A stretch of 64,000 nucleotides of DNA from Cetobacterium sp. 2A (GCF_014250685.1 NZ_JACFAJ010000004.1:1-64000); one strand, 5' to 3'. Shown: positions 29,262 through 38,756, counted from the stretch's first letter. Numbers and translations: made by a program. The notes: generated from the sequence alone by a model not told the origin.

Positions 29262-29591
29262 TTATCTTACGAATATTGTTTTTTCTCTTAATTTTTCTTT
29301 AAAATCTGCTAATGATTTGCCTTCTGGATATACTAAATCTCCATTGTTAAAACATCCTGTTAAATATACAACAGCTTTAATCTCAGCTGTTTCATTTGAA
29401 TAATCTTCACTTAAAATACTATGAGGTGATCCATCCCCCGATAATTTCTCCAACTTGCCCGTTACTTCTTCTAACTGTAAAATAGTTCCTTGTTCATAAT
29501 CTCCCTGCTTTAAAATATAACTTTCTTTAATAAAAGGAAAACTTGTATCTATTTTTAAATTTCTTCCACCTATCTTTTCGACTTTTCCCAT
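29262..29591 (-). CDS. D: Head decoration protein D
   Basis: At 109 residues (lambda gpD 110) it lies directly before the capsid gene. KGDYEQGTIL and VVYLTGCFNNGDL are typical of the family, which stabilises the expanded head. Confidence 0.85.
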   Translation of the reverse strand: MGKVEKIGGRNLKIDTSFPFIKESYILKQGDYEQGTILQLEEVTGKLEKLSGDGSPHSILSEDYSNETAEIKAVVYLTGCFNNGDLVYPEGKSLADFKEKLREKTIFVR

Positions 29592-29974
29592 TATTTCATT
29601 CCTCCAATCTCATCTATATAATTTAAAACTGTTTCTTGACTTTGAGCACTTGTCTTCACAACTTCTGTTCCTTCAATTCCATTCAGATCTTTAGCATCGT
29701 TTACTCTTGTTGCAAAAGGATCTAACTTTTCATCTTCAGCTTTCGGAGTTTCAGTAGAAATAATTCCTCCATTCTGTATTAAGCTAAAAGCTAGCTTTTC
29801 AGCTGTATCAAAAGTTTCGTACTTAGCTTTATTTAATAATTCTTGACCTGCTTTGTTAATTTTGTCTTTGAATCCATCTAAAGCTTTAATTCTTTCTCTT
29901 TCACAATTTCTTCCTGATTCCAAAATCTGGTTATACAACTCAGGGTGATTATCCTGCAATTCTTTCAAAGTCAT
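29591..29974 (-). CDS. Nested scaffold protein (Nu3-like) from internal start
   Basis: Inside gene C, a strong GGAGGAG lies seven bases before an in-frame ATG (29974). It would produce the last 127 residues alone, starting MTLKELQDNHPELY. This copies the lambda C/Nu3 arrangement, where scaffold is made from the 3' half of the protease gene. The product is helical and acidic, as scaffolds are. Confidence 0.75.
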   Translation of the reverse strand: MTLKELQDNHPELYNQILESGRNCERERIKALDGFKDKINKAGQELLNKAKYETFDTAEKLAFSLIQNGGIISTETPKAEDEKLDPFATRVNDAKDLNGIEGTEVVKTSAQSQETVLNYIDEIGGMK

Positions 29975-30622
29975 ATTTTTCTCCTCCGACATTTCTGTTT
30001 TATTCTCTATAACAATTGGATTTTTAAATTTATTTTCATATTTAGAATATGTCAAATCCCAATCTTCCATATAATTTTTAAATGTTGTTGCATGTGTAAT
30101 CTCTGTTATAAAACCAGCCGCTAAAGCTCTATCAGCTTTATAGTAAGTTGCTTTATCCATTGCTACTATTAATTCTTCTTTTGTTATTTTGCATTTTGTC
30201 ATATAAGCATTTAAAATAGAATCTCTAATCCCATCTAATACCTCTGCATCATGCCTTAATTCATTAGCTTCTCCCATTGCGACTGTCCATGGATTATGAA
30301 TCATAAATTGAGATGCATTATTCATATATATCTCATCTCCAGCCATTGCAATCACTGTCGCTATCGAAGCACACATTCCATCAATATATACTTTTACTTT
30401 TGCTTTATGGTCCTTTAAATAACTATATAATCCTATTCCTGCAAATACTGATCCTCCAGGTGAATCTATCCTCAAAGTTATTTCTTCAACGTCATCATAC
30501 TCTGACAATTCTTCTCTTATTTTATTTGTATCTACTTTGCTCCACCAAGAATTTCCTATTTCTCCCAGAATGAGGATCTCCGCTTTATTCCCCTTTTTTT
30601 TGACCGCTCGCCACCAGGACAT
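29591..30622 (-). CDS. C: Head maturation protease, S49/ClpP-like (lambda C)
   Basis: This 343-residue protein has a ClpP/S49 fold in its first 190 residues. RIDSPGGSVFAG forms the oxyanion region, CASIATVIAM (about residue 87) carries the catalytic Ser, and FMIHNPW (about 110) carries the catalytic His. The last 130 residues are the scaffold-like extension described as a separate nested product. It processes the portal and scaffold inside the prohead. Confidence 0.9.
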   Translation of the reverse strand: MSWWRAVKKKGNKAEILILGEIGNSWWSKVDTNKIREELSEYDDVEEITLRIDSPGGSVFAGIGLYSYLKDHKAKVKVYIDGMCASIATVIAMAGDEIYMNNASQFMIHNPWTVAMGEANELRHDAEVLDGIRDSILNAYMTKCKITKEELIVAMDKATYYKADRALAAGFITEITHATTFKNYMEDWDLTYSKYENKFKNPIVIENKTEMSEEKNMTLKELQDNHPELYNQILESGRNCERERIKALDGFKDKINKAGQELLNKAKYETFDTAEKLAFSLIQNGGIISTETPKAEDEKLDPFATRVNDAKDLNGIEGTEVVKTSAQSQETVLNYIDEIGGMK

Positions 30623-32081
30623 TTCCTTCTCCTCCTCTAAACTCTTTTTTCAATTTTTCTAGTTCTCCTTCCAGTTTTATTTCTCTTTTTCTCTGCTTAT
30701 ATGTTTTTTCATAATCAGTTCCTGTTAGTATTTTGCTTTCCCTTGCTAATGTAGATAATCCACTTCTTACTTTTTCCACACTTGCTTTTACTTCTTTTAA
30801 TGGATCTATTTGACCCGCACTATTTCCAAACCACTCACTACTCTGATATGCTCTTCTCATTAGTAAATTTTCTCTATATCCTGGAAGTTCTATTATTTTT
30901 TTATCTACTATGTAATCAAGAAATTCAGCATAAATAGGCTTACAGAATTCTGTTATATGCCACTCTCTATGAAGCATATAGGTCCTCCAAGCTTCATTTA
31001 ATGAGGCTCTAGAAGCTGAATAACTAGAATTAAAAGAACTCATTAAAACCTCATAAGGAATTTCTATACAGGCTCCTATATTTTTGGCTACTGAAGAAAT
31101 AAAAACTTCTAAAGAAGCACACTGTCTATTTGGATTTGCAAACTCTAACTTCTGACCGGGTGGCAAGGCCCATATGTTCCCTGCTCCTAGTTTTATCTCT
31201 TTTCCATCTTCTTTAACAATCTTTTCTAAGCTTGATTTTGTTGCCATATGTTGGCTTCCACCTTCGCTAGTTATAAATCCTGTAAATATTGTTGAAACTG
31301 CTATATTTTTTAGTTCAGCCCTTCTTACTTTAGTTATTTGATGCAATTCTTCAAAAACTGGAGCTAGAATCGGGACTCCTCTTTTTTGACCTGGGCGCTC
31401 TTTTTCCATAAGCATTAATATGTTTCTTCTTCCTGTTTCACTTCCAAATTTAGAAATTCTTACAAAATCAAATGAACTATAGCTTTTTTTAAAGTGATAA
31501 GCTACCGGTACTCCTTGCTCGTCACTCTCTATCCCGTTGACTATCTTTTTAAGGGTCCCTGTCGGGGATGAACATAAAGCTGAATCTAATATCCTTATCT
31601 TTAGATCAAATACTTCTCCAGGTCCTCTTCTAAAAGGTAATGCTACAAAACACTCTCCATCTCTCAGTTTTGTTAACATTGAAAGAGATTGAAGTTGATA
31701 AAAATTACATTGCCCTTCAAAATCACATTCAGTAGTTTCGGCCCAATATTCCCACAAAGACTCCAACTTATCTTCTAATTTTTCAGCTTCTTCTTCTGAG
31801 ATTCCAAGAATATCAGCATCTATTGTTGATTTTAATTTCAATCCTGTTCCAACAACATTTGTCCTAAACTTTTTAAGAGCTGAGATAGCTAAAGCATTTC
31901 CCATAGCTAGTTGTCTTGACCTTCCCATGAGTACATCTTTATTATCTTCGATATCCTCTTCTGTAGAATTTAAGGTATGTATTAAATCAGATAATGCAGT
32001 ACTTACAAGACTGGCTCCTGATTCTGCATAATTTACAGGATCCATTTTATTAGTCCTATTTCTTTTTTTATTTCTTCTCAT
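30585..32081 (-). CDS. B: Portal protein, lambda B family
   Basis: This 498-residue protein is in the correct order after W. Family marks include MDPVNYAESGAS, RQLAMGNALAISALK near the start and IPYEVLMSSFNSSYSASRA at about 350. It makes the ring through which DNA enters. It overlaps gene C by 38 bases. Confidence 0.9.
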   Translation of the reverse strand: MRRNKKRNRTNKMDPVNYAESGASLVSTALSDLIHTLNSTEEDIEDNKDVLMGRSRQLAMGNALAISALKKFRTNVVGTGLKLKSTIDADILGISEEEAEKLEDKLESLWEYWAETTECDFEGQCNFYQLQSLSMLTKLRDGECFVALPFRRGPGEVFDLKIRILDSALCSSPTGTLKKIVNGIESDEQGVPVAYHFKKSYSSFDFVRISKFGSETGRRNILMLMEKERPGQKRGVPILAPVFEELHQITKVRRAELKNIAVSTIFTGFITSEGGSQHMATKSSLEKIVKEDGKEIKLGAGNIWALPPGQKLEFANPNRQCASLEVFISSVAKNIGACIEIPYEVLMSSFNSSYSASRASLNEAWRTYMLHREWHITEFCKPIYAEFLDYIVDKKIIELPGYRENLLMRRAYQSSEWFGNSAGQIDPLKEVKASVEKVRSGLSTLARESKILTGTDYEKTYKQRKREIKLEGELEKLKKEFRGGEGNVLVASGQKKGE

Positions 32082-32090
32082 TTTAGCTCC

Positions 32091-32324
32091 TTACCTTAAG
32101 CCGATTGGATAAATTCCTATCCCACATAATTCTTTGTCTGATAACTCAATACATTTCTCTTCCCAGTATTTTAATCCCGCTCTAATTTTATTTAAATCTG
32201 CTCTTGTTAATTTTTCTCCAGTTGAAAGTTCATATTCCTGTCCCAGGAGCACAGATTCTTCTGCGGCCAAATACCCTCTGTATCTAACTCTTGCTTCTTC
32301 TAACGTTAAACCAGTTGCACTCAT
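32091..32324 (-). CDS. W: Head-tail connector W-like
   Basis: This 77-residue protein contains LxLEEARVRYRGYLAAEESVL-like helices typical of gpW and overlaps terminase by four bases. It closes the filled head. Confidence 0.8.
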   Translation of the reverse strand: MSATGLTLEEARVRYRGYLAAEESVLLGQEYELSTGEKLTRADLNKIRAGLKYWEEKCIELSDKELCGIGIYPIGLR

Positions 32325-34174
32325 ATGTCTATTTCCCCTTTGTATATTTCAACTTCTTGTTCTTTTGATAGTATTGGATTTAAGTTTATTGATACAATTT
32401 TCAATCTTCTATTTATTTCATCTATGTCTATTCCAACCGATAATAGAGCTCCTAGTATATAAGCCCTTATATCCAAAGATTCGTTTCTTGGTCTTATTTT
32501 TTCCCAAACAACATTTCCATTTTTATTTATTTTTTTTATTTCTGCAGTCAAAGATTTAAAATACTCTATATCATACCCATGTTTTGGATTAAGACTAAAA
32601 TGACAATAACCTTCGCCAGGATTGTTTAACAATAATCTTGCATATACTGTACTTTTTAAATTATTTACTCCTAAAGATATTAAATTGACTCTTCCACAGT
32701 TAGTAATTTTACTTCCGTTAAATCCTGGTCTACTTCCACCTATTCCTTTTATTCCATAAACTGCATCTCCTTGTCTTGGAAATATGAAGTTATAAGCCTC
32801 ATCTGTATAATGACCTCCGGTGTCTATTACCGTTACTTCCACACTCAAAGTTCTTCCTGTTTTACTATTTACAAATTTTTTATTTATATAATCATCTAAC
32901 TTTTCCCATGTTGAAGTTTCACTCACATTCCCTACCACTCTATGTGTTCCTAGTCCCCAACTTTCCATTTTTTCACCATAACCTACATATTCAAGTTGGA
33001 ACCAAGTATCTTGAGTATCTATTGCTAATACTATAACTGCTACCTCATCTGGTAATTCATCATATTCTTCCCTTCTATTAAACAACCCTTCATAGCCTAC
33101 AGTCTGTTTTACTTCCTCATCCCACGTTTCAGCTAATACGGTATTATAAAAAGCTTTTAATTCTTGTAAATCATTTCTTTTCTTTAGGTATTCCTCTACA
33201 ATATTTCTCCATGACATCCAAGGGCTTGCTAAGGACGATAACTTATATCCATACGTTTTTATATCTGAATCTTTATGTATCCATTTTCCTTCTGATTGTT
33301 CATTAGCTTTCCATTCATCTTCTTTGTTTTCTATTTCACATATTGGACAAATCATTGTTGGTTCCCCTTTTCCATCTTCTGAGAACCTCATTCTTTCCCA
33401 TGAAAAAGTTACGTATTCTCCGCATTCTGGACAAGGAATATACCATTCTCCTTGTGTTGATTCCAGATAGTGTTTTTCTATAGCTGAATGATTTTTTATG
33501 GTTGGGGTTCCTGATAAAAATAACCTTGCATCTTCTTTAAATGTGGTTAATCTTTTTTGTATTAATGTTATCGGATCTCCTTCTTTAGTACTTAGAAATC
33601 TATCAATTTCATCACACAAAGCTATACAAATAGGTTTACTTGCTAATTTATGAGCTGCTCCAGTTCCTCTAAATGATAAAAATCCTCCCGGGAAAGGTTT
33701 ATATTTAATTGTAGTGCCAGATACTTCTCCCATGATTTCTTTTAAAACTGGTGTATCTCTTAACATAGGAGCTACTCTTTCTTTTGAATATTCTTCTGCA
33801 GCTGTCTCTGTTGGAAATACTATCAAAGTTGGACATTGGTACATATGTATTATCCAACCTATTATATTATTCATTGTTTCAGATTTACCAAGTTGTGAGG
33901 CTAACATCAAAACTACTCCTTTAACCTCTTCTTGTGAAAATTTTTCTAAAACTTCCTTCATGTATGGAGTTCTTTTTATCCCAAATTTTCCAGGTTCAGC
34001 AGATCCTTCGTTAGATAAATATCTAAATTCTTCCCCCCAATTCAAAGGATTCATCCTTGATATTCCAATTAAACCTTTAAGAAAGTTCGATAAAATAATA
34101 TCTTTACTTTTTGTTAAATTTTTTAAAGAGTTTTTATTGAGTGTTTGCTTCTTCTTCTTTTTTATATATTTCAA
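32321..34174 (-). CDS. A: Terminase large subunit, GpA family
   Basis: This 617-residue ATPase-nuclease has a Walker A-like LASQLGKSE (about 91-99), a Walker B CIALCDEIDRF (183-193) and a zinc-ribbon pair CPECG/CPICE (about 243-275). The C-terminal nuclease region includes VIDTGGHYTDEAYNF. GpA terminases cut cos sites and pump DNA. It overlaps the Nu1-like gene by 41 bases. Confidence 0.95.
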   Translation of the reverse strand: MKYIKKKKKQTLNKNSLKNLTKSKDIILSNFLKGLIGISRMNPLNWGEEFRYLSNEGSAEPGKFGIKRTPYMKEVLEKFSQEEVKGVVLMLASQLGKSETMNNIIGWIIHMYQCPTLIVFPTETAAEEYSKERVAPMLRDTPVLKEIMGEVSGTTIKYKPFPGGFLSFRGTGAAHKLASKPICIALCDEIDRFLSTKEGDPITLIQKRLTTFKEDARLFLSGTPTIKNHSAIEKHYLESTQGEWYIPCPECGEYVTFSWERMRFSEDGKGEPTMICPICEIENKEDEWKANEQSEGKWIHKDSDIKTYGYKLSSLASPWMSWRNIVEEYLKKRNDLQELKAFYNTVLAETWDEEVKQTVGYEGLFNRREEYDELPDEVAVIVLAIDTQDTWFQLEYVGYGEKMESWGLGTHRVVGNVSETSTWEKLDDYINKKFVNSKTGRTLSVEVTVIDTGGHYTDEAYNFIFPRQGDAVYGIKGIGGSRPGFNGSKITNCGRVNLISLGVNNLKSTVYARLLLNNPGEGYCHFSLNPKHGYDIEYFKSLTAEIKKINKNGNVVWEKIRPRNESLDIRAYILGALLSVGIDIDEINRRLKIVSINLNPILSKEQEVEIYKGEIDI

Positions 34175-34787
34175 TAACTTTCTCTCCTATTTCTTCAGAT
34201 AATTTATTTAAATTTACTAATGTACCATCTAAAATTTCTTGAATATTTTTTTTCCATTTTGTATGAGGTTGGTTCTTTAAATTTACTGTAATTGTGGTTG
34301 CTGTTCTTAGTAATTCTTGCTTGAATGTAGTCGAAAGGTCTCTTAATATGCTCCCATAAAGATCCACTGGAATATACTTCCTCTCTTCAATATCTAAAAG
34401 TAATAGTTCTCTTTCTTTTCTAACTTCTTCTCTTTCTCTTTTTACTCTTAAAATTTTGTTGTATTCGTTTGATTCTTGATTGTACTTTTCTAAATTCATT
34501 AGTAAATCAAAGGTCCCATCGATTTCTGCTAATAATATTTTTTTAGTTTTATAGTTTTGGATTGTTTTTTCTGTTACTCCCAAAATTCTTGAAAAAGTTT
34601 CTACATCTACAAAAATTTGCTTTTTCTTTAGAGAATATTTTTCTTCTATTGCATCTTCAGCTATTGCTAAATAGTCATATTCTTTTTCTTTTATTTTAAA
34701 ATTCTTAAATTTATTCCTAATAGATCTAGGACTTAATCCTGTCATTTCTGCTAGATTATCCTCACCAATATAATACTTTGATTTCAT
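34134..34787 (-). CDS. Terminase small subunit, Nu1-like
   Basis: This 217-residue protein carries two winged/helix-turn-helix-like parts: LAEMTGLSPRSIRNKF near the start and FSRILGVTEKTIQNYK at about 65-80. A coiled coil and a C-terminal helical domain follow. It is the cos-binding subunit, with the presumed cos site directly upstream. Confidence 0.85.
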   Translation of the reverse strand: MKSKYYIGEDNLAEMTGLSPRSIRNKFKNFKIKEKEYDYLAIAEDAIEEKYSLKKKQIFVDVETFSRILGVTEKTIQNYKTKKILLAEIDGTFDLLMNLEKYNQESNEYNKILRVKREREEVRKERELLLLDIEERKYIPVDLYGSILRDLSTTFKQELLRTATTITVNLKNQPHTKWKKNIQEILDGTLVNLNKLSEEIGEKVIEIYKKEEEANTQ

Positions 34788-35185
34788 ACTCTCACCCCGA
34801 ATTCTATTCCCCTGGCAAATGGAAGGAACCGAAAAAAATAAATAAAATTTTGAAAGCGTCGCGACTCGTTTCGACCCTCAAGCTGGGGATGTCCCCTCCA
34901 CAGTACCTTTTTTCTTTTGTTTGACTTTTTGGTACAAACGTAATATACTCGTACCAACTCCTCTGTTGGAAACTTGATATATATTGTTATTGAATTAAGC
35001 TTGAAGCCCCCCCGGCCTCGCGTTTTATTAAATACCCTTAGGGAATTATTAGCTCAACCTTTTTCTTTATTGAATATTAACGATGGAATTTATCACCTTA
35101 GGCATTTTTCTTTTCGTTTTTATTAATCTTTAGAACAGGTTGATGTGTTTCATTCCAATAGAGGAGTCTTTATTTTGTTATAAAC
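34788..35185. other. Candidate cos region
   Basis: This gene-free stretch holds GC-rich islands in AT-rich DNA. They are the palindrome GTCGCGAC (34858-34865), GGGGATGTCCCC (34885-34896) and a C/G block at 35006-35022 (CCCCCCCGGCCTCGCG then TTTTATT). The last resembles the right side of lambda cosN (CCTCGCG...TTTT). It lies about 230 bases upstream of the Nu1-like start, similar to lambda. With a GpA/Nu1 terminase, cohesive-end packaging is expected. The exact nicks cannot be read from the sequence. Confidence 0.5.
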
Positions 35186-35214
35186 TTGACTTTTTGTTGT
35201 AAAAATTATATAAC
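35186..35214 (+). promoter_or_regulatory. Promoter antisense to the late operon
   Basis: TTGACT, 17 bases, then TATAAC on the plus strand, inside the gap between two packaging genes transcribed the other way. Confidence 0.55.
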
Positions 35215-35220
35215 ATGAAT

Positions 35221-35298
35221 TGTGATTCCTTACTGTATGGAATATATAAACTATTGTAAATGAAAGCCACCTCTACTACTGAGGTGGTTTTTATTTTT
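35221..35298 (+). ncRNA. Candidate small antisense RNA
   Basis: A short unit lies between the promoter at 35186 and a strong terminator at 35267-35298 (CCACCTC/GAGGTGG then T-rich). Its length is about 75 bases. It overlaps the 3' end of a 20-codon minus-strand gene. A 14-codon ORF starts at 35215, too close to the predicted start point for a normal ribosome site. It could regulate packaging genes in cis. The evidence is promoter plus terminator only. Confidence 0.4.
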
Positions 35299-35360
35299 TA
35301 TCCTTGATACTTATTAGGATCGTCTACTTGTGGGGGTTTCTTCGCTGGTTCTTTCTTCAT
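35298..35360 (-). CDS. 20-residue peptide coupled to TerS-like gene
   Basis: The ATG overlaps the TGA of the upstream gene (ATGA), with GGAGGA nearby. The product is Lys- and Pro-rich (MKKEPAKKPPQVDDPN). It is a possible tiny structural peptide with no known family. Confidence 0.4.
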   Translation of the reverse strand: MKKEPAKKPPQVDDPNKYQG

Positions 35361-36058
35361 CTAGTTTTCCTCCTCGGAATTATCTCTACCCTTTCATTTC
35401 CTTCTTCATCTGTACTTTGTTGTTTAATGTTTAATGACTTAGGATCATATCCAAGGATAGACATTTTCATCTTTAGTGCCGCTAGCTCTACTCCAAAAGC
35501 ATTTGTTTTCTTTATAGTTCTGGTAATATCTTTTCCATCTGTTGTTGTAAATCTTGTTGTAAGCATATCCTCTGTCTTATATTCTTCTGCTTTTAGCTGC
35601 ACTTTATCTATCGCTTTAATTACTGCCTCTACCCCATGTTTCTCATCCGTTAAAAAATCTTTTCTTATCTCTTCCAGGGTTCTTGCTACATTTGGTTGTT
35701 TTTCTATATCTACTGCTTTTGTATTCTCACTATATCCTGCGTGTTCTTTAGCTTCTTCTTTTCCAAATCCAGACAGTCTAGCCTTTATGTATCTTAACTC
35801 TAATCCTGTCAAGCCCTCTAAATTGAGTCTTTTTGAGTCTTTTTTTTGAGTCTTTTTGGGAAGTTCTTTTTTAAACTCTATATAATTCTCGTAATATCTA
35901 GTTATCCACGTTTTAACCGTTGTTGTAGGAGTCTCTAGTTGCTCTCCTATAGCCTTATATTTATTCAACTTGGTTTTACCAACTTTATTTAAAAACATCT
36001 CCTCATAAAGAATTAACGCTTTTATTTGATTATTTGTTAAGTTCTCTATGTTACTCAT
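35357..36058 (-). CDS. Second TerS-like DNA-binding protein
   Basis: This 233-residue protein has an N-terminal helix-turn-helix (KAIGEQLETPTTTVKTW). A second segment, LELRYIKARLSGFGKEEAKEHAGYS, resembles the terminase_2 small-subunit helix-turn-helix. Since a Nu1-like protein is already present, this may be a TerS remnant with a new role or a packaging regulator. It starts one base before the methyltransferase stop. Confidence 0.65.
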   Translation of the reverse strand: MSNIENLTNNQIKALILYEEMFLNKVGKTKLNKYKAIGEQLETPTTTVKTWITRYYENYIEFKKELPKKTQKKDSKRLNLEGLTGLELRYIKARLSGFGKEEAKEHAGYSENTKAVDIEKQPNVARTLEEIRKDFLTDEKHGVEAVIKAIDKVQLKAEEYKTEDMLTTRFTTTDGKDITRTIKKTNAFGVELAALKMKMSILGYDPKSLNIKQQSTDEEGNERVEIIPRRKTR

Positions 36059-37369
36059 TTAATCACCTATAAATTCTGCAATCTCTTGATAATTTATTTC
36101 CAATCCATCTCTTATTAGTTTAATATCTGTTTTACCTAGCCTCATATATCTCTTAACTATTACATCAACATACCTTGGATCATATTCCATCATTCTTGCT
36201 TTTCTTTGTAATTGTTCCGCTGTTATTAACGTACTTCCACTTCCTCCAAATAAATCTCCCACTATCCACCCTTTTTTTGAACTATTTGCCATTAATCTTG
36301 CTAATAGCTTAATTGGCTTCATTGTTGGATGAACATCATTTATTATTTGTTTCTCCTCTCTCACTACCGTACTTGATTCTTCCAAGTGTTTATTTATAGA
36401 ATAAATATGTTCTATCAATTCAGTTTTAGACATTTTCTTATAATTTATATTTTCTTCCAAAACAGTATCCTGGGTATAATCTTTTATAAAGAAGTGTGTG
36501 GCTCCTGGTTTCCATCCATAAAGGATTGGTTCATGTCTCCAGTTATAATCTTGTCTGGATAGGTTGAAAGCGTTTTTTGCCCAAATCAGGTTCTGTGATA
36601 GCTTGAATCCTGACTCTTTTAAAGCTCTCCTAAATGATACTGTTTCCATATCTGCATAAAATATATAAAATGCAGCTCCATCTTTCATAAAATTAAAAGA
36701 ATTCTTATAAAACTCCACTAAAAACTCATAAAATTTTTCTGAGGATAATTTATCATTTTGAATCTTTAAACCATTACTAGCTTCATAGTTGACATTGTAT
36801 GGAGGATCTGTTAGCAACAAATCTATTTTTTCATCTCCTAATAATCTTTTTACATCTTCTTGATTTGTTGAATCTCCACATAGCAGCTTATGTTCACCTA
36901 AAATATATAAGTCTGCTTTTCTCGAAAAGAACACTTCTTCAACTTCAGGGATTGAAATTTCCTCTATTTCGTCAATCGAATCACCATACTTCTCTAAAGT
37001 TTCTTTAAGAGCATCTATATCAAACCCACTTATATTTACTAATTCTCCCAACCCTTCAAGTTCTTTCAATAACTTTTCATCGTCCCATTCACCTAATTGA
37101 ATCGCTCTAGTTTCAACTATTCTTAACAATCTCACTTGTTCTAAAGATAATTTTTCCATTCTTTGAACTTCAACTATTTCTTTTCCTAGTTCTTTTAAAG
37201 CCAGGTATTTAGCTTCTCCCAGAATTATCTCATTATTTTCGTTAACTATTATTGGTGTTGTCCTATCCGTTTCCAATATTAATTTTTTATAAATCTCTAT
37301 TTGCTCTGGATTATTTATAATTGGACTTTCAGGACTAATCTTAAGAGCTTGTATATTTATTTTTTCCAT
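36059..37369 (-). CDS. ParB-domain/DNA methyltransferase fusion
   Basis: This 436-residue protein has an N-terminal ParB/sulfiredoxin-like domain (about 1-110, GEAKYLALKELGKEIVEV). The methyltransferase part has the catalytic LLLTDPPYNV (about 187-196) before the SAM-binding GDLFGGSGST (about 378-387). That order marks the beta class of amino-methyltransferases (N6-adenine or N4-cytosine). Such orphan enzymes protect phage DNA from host restriction. No restriction partner lies nearby. Confidence 0.9.
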   Translation of the reverse strand: MEKINIQALKISPESPIINNPEQIEIYKKLILETDRTTPIIVNENNEIILGEAKYLALKELGKEIVEVQRMEKLSLEQVRLLRIVETRAIQLGEWDDEKLLKELEGLGELVNISGFDIDALKETLEKYGDSIDEIEEISIPEVEEVFFSRKADLYILGEHKLLCGDSTNQEDVKRLLGDEKIDLLLTDPPYNVNYEASNGLKIQNDKLSSEKFYEFLVEFYKNSFNFMKDGAAFYIFYADMETVSFRRALKESGFKLSQNLIWAKNAFNLSRQDYNWRHEPILYGWKPGATHFFIKDYTQDTVLEENINYKKMSKTELIEHIYSINKHLEESSTVVREEKQIINDVHPTMKPIKLLARLMANSSKKGWIVGDLFGGSGSTLITAEQLQRKARMMEYDPRYVDVIVKRYMRLGKTDIKLIRDGLEINYQEIAEFIGD

Positions 37370-37523
37370 CTCGTCTCCTTGTTTAAACTTCGTCTATTTT
37401 CGTCTCTGATTTAAAGTTATTCAATTTCACTTTTAGGACTCTTTAGCCTCACACTTATTACGCGCGAGCAAATTACATATAACCCCTTGATTCTATTGAA
37501 GGTTGTTAAACTTCACCCCCCTC

Positions 37524-37538
37524 AAAAGTGTCACTTTT
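37524..37538. promoter_or_regulatory. 15-bp palindrome upstream of methyltransferase
   Basis: AAAAGTG-T-CACTTTT lies just after the stop of the 375-residue gene. A further half-site (ACTTTT) follows at 37544-37549. It may be an operator for the late or packaging genes. No T-run makes it a terminator. Confidence 0.35.
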
Positions 37539-37554
37539 ATGATACTTTTAGACG

Positions 37555-38682
37555 TTAAGAAATTAGAATTCTTTCCTTTCTACTTTGTTTGATTTTCAAA
37601 GTTATTCCAAACAAATTTTTAAGAAAAATCTCTAATCTCTCTACATTTTTAATATTATTTCTTTTGGGGCTATTTGATAATCCTAGCAATGTTAATTTAC
37701 GTTTTGATGCAGCTTGACATCTTTTCGATGTTGACTCCGCTTTATTCTTTATTACTTCTTTGTGCAGAATGCAATTAAATGTATCAGCATCAAAAATCCA
37801 CTCATTATTCTCTGTTACAAATAATTCCATATTTTTAGGTGTTATTCTTTCTAGGCTTCTCAACCTTTTTATCAACTCTTTTTCATCATTTTTGAATTGA
37901 TCTATTACTGATTGTTTTATGGATATTTCTAATTTTTTACTAATCCCGATTCTTAAGCGTTCAAGAGTAATTTCCTCTACGTTTGTAGTTGCCAACATTG
38001 TCTTCAATACCGTTGCTGTTACAGTCAGCTCAGTTTTTAACTCTCCACCTAAAACTTTAGAATCTGTATTATTCTTATTGTTTTCTATTGTCTTGTTGTA
38101 TACTTTCAAATTTAGTCCCTTAGAAAGTTTAAAACTAAATCCTGTTAAATAAAATCTATCCAACGCTCTGGAATAATCTCCATAGAGACATTTTGAATCA
38201 GTTTTAAACCCTCCGTTACATAAAGCTTTAAATATGAAGTAGATTGCATTGTTAAAATCCGAAAATATCTTAACTCGAAGCTGCTCTGCCACTTCAATTT
38301 CTAAATAATCCAATATTACAGTTTCTGCTTCCGTTTCAAGTAAATCCGCAAGAAGAAGCTTTATATCAAAATCAACCTTCTTCTTATATAATTGATTAGT
38401 TACAAGATGAAAATTTGTTTTTTCAAAATATTTAGGGTAATTTATTTCTACCTCTAAGTAGCAACGATCACTTATTTTATCTCCAAGTTTTTTTACAACT
38501 TTGACCCAATTTATATATCTAAAAATTGGATTAGAGTTCTCTCTTCCAATATATATTTTTTCTATATTGTTGGCATGGATATCATCTTTTAAGTTAAATT
38601 TCTTTAAGATATTTACTTTTAATCTATCTGCATCCATTCTAACTACTCCAGTTTTCATTACTACTCTATCTAACCCAATCAT
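37555..38682 (-). CDS. Unknown protein, possibly II/X-type replication-like
   Basis: This 375-residue protein has YLEVEINYPKYF near 80 and FSFKLSKGLNLKVYNKTIEN near 180. The second segment resembles the VYxKxxE region of phage/plasmid gene II/X initiators. I did not see the full set of rolling-circle motifs (HUH and the catalytic Tyr pair), and an iteron initiator already exists. The function is therefore open. The ATG is 14 bases from GGGAGG. Confidence 0.5.
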   Translation of the reverse strand: MIGLDRVVMKTGVVRMDADRLKVNILKKFNLKDDIHANNIEKIYIGRENSNPIFRYINWVKVVKKLGDKISDRCYLEVEINYPKYFEKTNFHLVTNQLYKKKVDFDIKLLLADLLETEAETVILDYLEIEVAEQLRVKIFSDFNNAIYFIFKALCNGGFKTDSKCLYGDYSRALDRFYLTGFSFKLSKGLNLKVYNKTIENNKNNTDSKVLGGELKTELTVTATVLKTMLATTNVEEITLERLRIGISKKLEISIKQSVIDQFKNDEKELIKRLRSLERITPKNMELFVTENNEWIFDADTFNCILHKEVIKNKAESTSKRCQAASKRKLTLLGLSNSPKRNNIKNVERLEIFLKNLFGITLKIKQSRKERILIS

Positions 38683-38714
38683 TCATCCATATCCACCTCC
38701 CTATATATAAATAA

Positions 38715-38748
38715 AAGTCCTGAATAGTATCTCTACCATCCAGGACTT
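38715..38748 (-). terminator. Terminator after the Com-like gene
   Basis: AAGTCCTG and CAGGACTT enclose 18 bases and are followed on the minus strand by TTTTATTT. It separates the Com-like gene from the 375-residue gene. Confidence 0.7.
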
Positions 38749-38756
38749 CTTGAGTC

